This document shows positions 6,692 to 9,606 of a DNA stretch of 9,606 bases, piece after piece. The notes below the pieces were generated by a model. It worked only from the letters and a program-made list of their open reading frames with translations. It was not told the origin of the DNA and did not search any database. How positions within the stretch are numbered: position 1 is the first letter of the stretch; each line of letters opens with the position of its first letter. Both the position numbers and the translations under genes were made by a program. Origin of the DNA: Dictyoglomaceae bacterium (GTDB taxonomy: Bacteria; Dictyoglomota; Dictyoglomia; Dictyoglomales; Dictyoglomaceae); the NCBI GenBank assembly GCA_026417425.1, contig JAOADF010000007.1:1-9606 (forward strand). Direction: 5' to 3'.

Positions 6692-7133
6692 ATTCGATTC
6701 TTTCCAAATATTTTGGCAAGAAAAGATAAAAGGGTAAAAAACTTATTAAATTAGATGTAGAAAAAAATAAAGTTTTTTTAAGAATATTCATATTTAAAAA
6801 GGAATTAAAATTCCAAAAAATTGAAGTTAATAAACTAAATATAAGTATCAAAATAAAGGAAAAACTCTTATGAGCAAGAAAAAACCTTCTCTTCCATAGA
6901 TTCATTATAATATACATAATCAACCAGAATATTAAAAATAAGTAAAAAGGCTTATGAGAGAAAATTGACTCCCAAAAAGCAAAATACAAAAGGAATTCTC
7001 TCTTAAAAATTCCTTTTAAGGACAAAAATATGAAGAATAAAAGTAAAATATAAGGTCTAAAATATCCAAATACGAAAAAACTTTGAAGTAAAGAAACTAT
7101 AGGAGGAAGGACAAAAATTAAAGCTTTTTGCAA
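6678..7133 (-). CDS. mreD: rod shape-determining membrane protein MreD (divergent)
   Basis: This 151-residue protein is very hydrophobic and rich in Phe, Leu and Ile. About five or six membrane segments can be seen near 3-23, 26-41, 47-58, 62-79, 90-108 and 118-140, with basic loops such as LWKRRFF (79-85). That topology, the length, and the position between mreC and mrdA identify it as MreD. The sequence itself shows few family motifs: FRPYILLL (25-32) stands where many MreD proteins have a Pro-Asp-Leu pattern, and the glycine-rich stretch that usually follows is missing. The start is TTG at 7133, supported by GAGGGGG seven bases upstream and the lack of a useful in-frame ATG nearby. It overlaps mreC by 16 bases and mrdA by 14 bases. 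Confidence 0.8.
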   Translation of the reverse strand: MQKALIFVLPPIVSLLQSFFVFGYFRPYILLLFFIFLSLKGIFKREFLLYFAFWESIFSHKPFYLFLIFWLIMYIIMNLWKRRFFLAHKSFSFILILIFSLLTSIFWNFNSFLNMNILKKTLFFSTSNLISFLPFYLFLPKYLERIEYEET

Positions 7134-7906
7134 ATTACTACCCCCTCTAATTGGGACAAATCATAAAAAGGTAAGACTTTTATTTTAGGTAAAAAATAAT
7201 TTGAATTTTCATTAACTTCATTAATACATCCTACCTTTAAACCATAAGGAATATATTCTTCCACTCCAGAAGTAATCACATGATCTCCATTTTTTATTCC
7301 ATTATCAGAAAATAGATATGATATTTCCATATAATCTAATGCTCCTTTTATAACCCCTTGATCCTTCGTTTCATATATAACAACACCAACAGAAAAGGAT
7401 GGATTAAATAGGGATTTTATTTCAGAATAATTCTCACTAACATATTCAACTATGCCAATTAATTGATCTTTATAAATTATTGGCATATTTTCTTTTATCC
7501 CATCTCTTCTTCCTTTATTGATTCTAAAGCTTAAATTCCAATTGAGAGGATCTCTACCAATTATGAAGGCTGGAATTAATTCGTAATTTTCTATTTTAAA
7601 ATTTTTAATCCAAGAAAATTCTTGCATTCTCTTTATATTCTCTAAGGAGATTTTTAAGTTAATATTTTCTTTATATAGATTTTCAGCCTCTTTTTGCCAA
7701 TATTCCTTTTCCTCTTGTAAATTTTTATATATAGTAAGATAATCATGTAAATTTTTTCTGAATTCTCTTATGCTCATTAATAGCTTGAAAAAATAGTCTT
7801 GAATATACGCAATACCTTGTTCTACAAATCCTTCTCCCCAAGAAATTAAAATTATTAAAAAAAATAAAGCTAAAATTCGCCACTTTAGTCTTTTTTTCTT
7901 GCTCAT
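7118..7906 (-). CDS. mreC: rod shape-determining protein MreC
   Basis: This 262-residue scaffold protein links cytoplasmic MreB to the external wall-synthesis enzymes and is known to bind PBP2. It has a basic cytoplasmic start ([10 protein letters not shown]), a membrane segment at about 10-24, a charged coiled coil at about 45-97, and then the extracytoplasmic beta domains. Conserved stretches are IIGRDPLNWNLSFRINKG (115-132), GVVIYETKDQGVIKG (174-188), GDHVITSGVEEYIPYGLKVG (207-226) and DLSQLEGVVI (249-258). Its ATG shares one base with the mreB stop (TAATG), and no strong ribosome binding site is visible, so its translation probably depends on ribosomes finishing mreB. Length is slightly below typical, because the C-terminus stops right after the second beta domain with no low-complexity tail. 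Confidence 0.95.
   Translation of the reverse strand: MSKKKRLKWRILALFFLIILISWGEGFVEQGIAYIQDYFFKLLMSIREFRKNLHDYLTIYKNLQEEKEYWQKEAENLYKENINLKISLENIKRMQEFSWIKNFKIENYELIPAFIIGRDPLNWNLSFRINKGRRDGIKENMPIIYKDQLIGIVEYVSENYSEIKSLFNPSFSVGVVIYETKDQGVIKGALDYMEISYLFSDNGIKNGDHVITSGVEEYIPYGLKVGCINEVNENSNYFLPKIKVLPFYDLSQLEGVVICKKL
7141..7147 (-). promoter_or_regulatory. Ribosome binding site supporting the TTG start of mreD
   Basis: On the minus strand GAGGGGG is followed by seven bases and then TTG at 7133. The site lies inside the last codons of mreC, so mreD translation is likely coupled to mreC. The next in-frame Met codons fall deep inside the membrane protein, so the TTG is the only reasonable start. 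Confidence 0.7.
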
Positions 7907-8952
7907 TAGTAATAACTACTCAGATTTGGGAGAATCTGTTTATATTTTTCATACTCTTCAATAATTTTTCCTGTCCCCTTCACCACACAATATAAAGGCT
8001 CCTCTGCAACAAAAGTATAAACTCCTAACTCTTCAGAGATGTATTCATCTAATCCTTTTAGAAGTGCACCTCCTCCTGTTAAAACTATTCCTTTATCCAT
8101 AATATCTGCTGCGAGCTCAGGTGGAGTTTTCTCCAATGTATCCCTTATAGTATTAACAATTATATTTACAATTTCTCTTAATGCATCTCTTACTTCTATT
8201 GATGAAATTTCTACCGTTCTTGGAACTCCAGTAATAAGATCCCTTCCTTTTACTTCAATATATTCTTTATTTTCATTTCCAAAATAGACATTCCCTAACT
8301 TTATTTTTATCTCCTCTGCAGTCCTTTCTCCAATAAAAAGGCTATATTTCTTTCTTAAAAAATGAATGATTGCCTCATCCATTTCATCTCCTGCAATCTT
8401 TATGGAACTACTTACTACAATTCCTCCAAGAGAAATTACTGCAATCTCCGTAGTTCCCCCTCCAATATCTACAATAATATTACCTGAGGGTTCCCATATG
8501 GGAATATTGGCTCCTATTGCAGCAGCCATGGGCTCTGTAACTAACAGAACATCCCTTGCTCCTGCTTGATATGCGGTATCTATTACCGCCCTTCTTTCCA
8601 CAGAAGTAGTTCCCGAAGGAATGCCTATAACAATACGGGGACTGACAAAAAAATCTCTTCTATTATGAACCTTTTCAATAAAGTATCTTAACATTTTTTC
8701 TGCAGATTCAAAATCAGCAATAACCCCATCCTTCAAAGGTCTTAGGGTAATAATTTCTTCAGGAGTTCTTCCCAACATTTTTTTTGCCTCATCTCCAACT
8801 GCAATAACTTTTTTATCCTGTCTTCTAATAGCAACCATTGATGGTTCAAATATTACTACTCCCTTTCCCCTAACATAAACTACTGTATTTGCAGTTCCCA
8901 GATCAATTCCTAAATCCTTTGAGAATATATTTGCTAAAAAATTAAAAGCCAT
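7906..8952 (-). CDS. mreB: rod shape-determining actin homologue MreB
   Basis: This 348-residue actin-like ATPase forms membrane-bound filaments that orient side-wall synthesis. Its actin-fold motifs are complete: phosphate-1 loop [13 protein letters not shown] (14-26), [13 protein letters not shown] (110-122), Glu140 in [10 protein letters not shown] (138-147), phosphate-2 [12 protein letters not shown] (161-172), AGDEMDEAI (187-195) and the adenosine motif [11 protein letters not shown] (291-301). The N-terminus [10 protein letters not shown] is hydrophobic and could help membrane attachment, as amphipathic MreB N-termini do elsewhere. The ATG is confirmed by AGGAGG four bases upstream (8962-8957). 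The gap to maf is 26 bases, and the stop overlaps the mreC start. Only one MreB paralogue is present here. Context in an mreBCD-mrdA-min cluster favours MreB proper over the Mbl/MreBH paralogues. Confidence 0.97.
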   Translation of the reverse strand: MAFNFLANIFSKDLGIDLGTANTVVYVRGKGVVIFEPSMVAIRRQDKKVIAVGDEAKKMLGRTPEEIITLRPLKDGVIADFESAEKMLRYFIEKVHNRRDFFVSPRIVIGIPSGTTSVERRAVIDTAYQAGARDVLLVTEPMAAAIGANIPIWEPSGNIIVDIGGGTTEIAVISLGGIVVSSSIKIAGDEMDEAIIHFLRKKYSLFIGERTAEEIKIKLGNVYFGNENKEYIEVKGRDLITGVPRTVEISSIEVRDALREIVNIIVNTIRDTLEKTPPELAADIMDKGIVLTGGGALLKGLDEYISEELGVYTFVAEEPLYCVVKGTGKIIEEYEKYKQILPNLSSYY

Positions 8953-8956
8953 AAAT

Positions 8957-8962
8957 CCTCCT
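8957..8962 (-). promoter_or_regulatory. Strong ribosome binding site of mreB
   Basis: On the minus strand AAGAAGGAGGATTT precedes the mreB ATG, a near-complete match to the 16S rRNA 3' end. It sits in the 26-base gap after maf. mreC, next in line, lacks a comparable site, so this site may set translation of both genes by coupling. Confidence 0.75.
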
Positions 8963-8978
8963 TCTTTCTTTGTGTATT

Positions 8979-9557
8979 TTAAAAAACCTTAACCCCTACT
9001 TTTTTCAAAATTAAATACAGAGGGGCTAAAGGTAATCCAACTATATTATAGTAATCACCTTCTATTTTTTCAATTAAAACCGCTCCCTTTCCTTGAATTC
9101 CATAGGCTCCTGCTTTATCCATAGGCTCCCCTGTTTCTACATAGTTTATAATCTCCTCCAGAGAATAATCCCTCATCTTTACTAAGCTTTTCACAACTCT
9201 TGTAAAATATCTATTTTCTGGAGTTTCCCAAACAACTAAACCTGTAAAAACCTGATGAGTCTTTCCTCTTAATTTCATTAACATAGCAATTGCAGATTCC
9301 TTATCCTTTGGTTTTCCAAATATCTTACCATCTAAAACTACAATAGTATCAGCACTTATAATGATAGCAAAAGGAAAAACCTGAGATACAACTTTTGCTT
9401 TTTCCATTGCATTTTTTAATACAATCTCCTTTGGAGATTTCTTGTCTTTTCCTTCATCCTCCTCAATATTACTAGGATAAACTACAAAATCTAAACCTAT
9501 TAATTTTAAAAGATATTCTCTCCTTGGAGAGTTGGATGCAAGAACTATCTTTTTCAT
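8979..9557 (-). CDS. maf: Maf-family nucleoside triphosphate pyrophosphatase (YhdE-like)
   Basis: This 192-residue Maf/HAM1-like protein hydrolyses nucleoside triphosphates to monophosphates and pyrophosphate, probably cleansing the pool of modified or excess pyrimidine nucleotides. Its motifs are [12 protein letters not shown] (6-17), [11 protein letters not shown] (67-77) with catalytic-type Asp70, GKPKDK (81-86), [11 protein letters not shown] (96-106), [14 protein letters not shown] (143-156) and [11 protein letters not shown] (167-177). The [11 protein letters not shown] form is that of the YhdE subgroup, characterised as dTTP/UTP pyrophosphatase; substrate preference is inferred from this. 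It has long been linked to septum formation because overexpression of the Bacillus homologue inhibits division, and its place before mreB is common in Firmicutes. The ATG overlaps the stop of the preceding gene as ATGA; a purine-rich GGGGAGGG lies too far upstream (about 20 bases) to serve directly. Confidence 0.95.
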   Translation of the reverse strand: MKKIVLASNSPRREYLLKLIGLDFVVYPSNIEEDEGKDKKSPKEIVLKNAMEKAKVVSQVFPFAIIISADTIVVLDGKIFGKPKDKESAIAMLMKLRGKTHQVFTGLVVWETPENRYFTRVVKSLVKMRDYSLEEIINYVETGEPMDKAGAYGIQGKGAVLIEKIEGDYYNIVGLPLAPLYLILKKVGVKVF

Positions 9558-9606
9558 CTCTTAAAAGATTTGAATCCCTCCCCTAATACTTCATGTGCTG
9601 GAGATA
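9554..9606 (-). CDS. C-terminal end of an unidentified protein (partial)
   Basis: An open frame enters from the right edge and ends at a TGA at 9556-9554, giving the 16-residue tail [16 protein letters not shown]. The stop overlaps the maf ATG as ATGA, a junction typical of translationally coupled genes and the same type as aroB-aroF at the other end of the window. The other two minus-strand frames meet stops earlier in this stretch. The tail is too short for me to name the protein; in related genomes genes such as folC or radC are found near maf, but these residues do not clearly match either. Confidence 0.5.
   Translation of the reverse strand, partial: SPAHEVLGEGFKSFKR

Noticed and set aside
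8039..8569. Plus-strand open frames 8039-8287 and 8366-8569
   Set aside because: They are antisense to the most conserved parts of mreB; the Ser/Pro/Ile-rich products are explained by reverse reading of conserved MreB codons.
1..9606. Defence system, mobile element, CRISPR array or biosynthetic novelty
   Set aside because: Every substantial minus-strand gene belongs to a known housekeeping family, spacing is tight, base composition looks uniform, and no direct repeats or transposase motifs were seen.

Overview
The window is ordinary, densely packed bacterial chromosome. It is AT-rich (roughly one third G+C, judged by eye). All recognisable genes lie on the minus strand, so they are transcribed from the right end of the window to the left. 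No tRNA, rRNA, mobile element, CRISPR array or phage gene is visible, and there is no gene-free stretch longer than 72 bases. The proteins are rich in Lys, Ile, Glu and Phe. Strong AGGAGG-type ribosome binding sites, a full mre-mrd-min cluster, and a DAHP synthase of the Thermotoga type (small N-terminal regulatory domain) suggest a Clostridia-, Thermotogae- or Dictyoglomus-like anaerobe. That placement is inference; no marker gene fixes the taxon.

In transcription order, the right half (about 9606 to 3318) is a cell-shape and division cluster: the last 16 codons of an unidentified gene, maf (nucleotide pyrophosphatase), mreB, mreC, mreD, mrdA (PBP2 transpeptidase), minC, minD and minE. The genes overlap or sit within 26 bases of each other, so they are probably one operon. 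MreBCD plus PBP2 form the core of the machinery that inserts side-wall peptidoglycan. MinCDE keeps FtsZ rings away from the poles. rodA, the usual glycosyltransferase partner of PBP2, is not in the window; where some relatives have rodA, the aro genes follow instead.

The largest intergenic gap (3246-3317) separates minE from the second block and carries a good candidate promoter: a perfect TTGACA, a 17-base spacer and TAAATT. The second block (3245 to 1) is an aromatic amino acid operon in the order aroE, aroC, aroB and the start of a DAHP synthase gene (aroF), joined by overlaps of 13, 13 and 4 bases. These genes supply four of the seven steps from PEP and erythrose-4-phosphate to chorismate. 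Dehydroquinase, shikimate kinase and EPSP synthase are not in the window and may lie beyond its left edge.

The main annotation corrections concern starts. minD should start at the ATG at 4364 rather than the upstream in-frame GTG. minC should start at the GTG at 4962 rather than the far upstream ATG at 5052. mreD uses a TTG start. I found no convincing new biological system. The points most worth checking are a Cys/Cys/His/Cys cluster in PBP2 that resembles a zinc site, a divergent MreD, and the min-aro junction.
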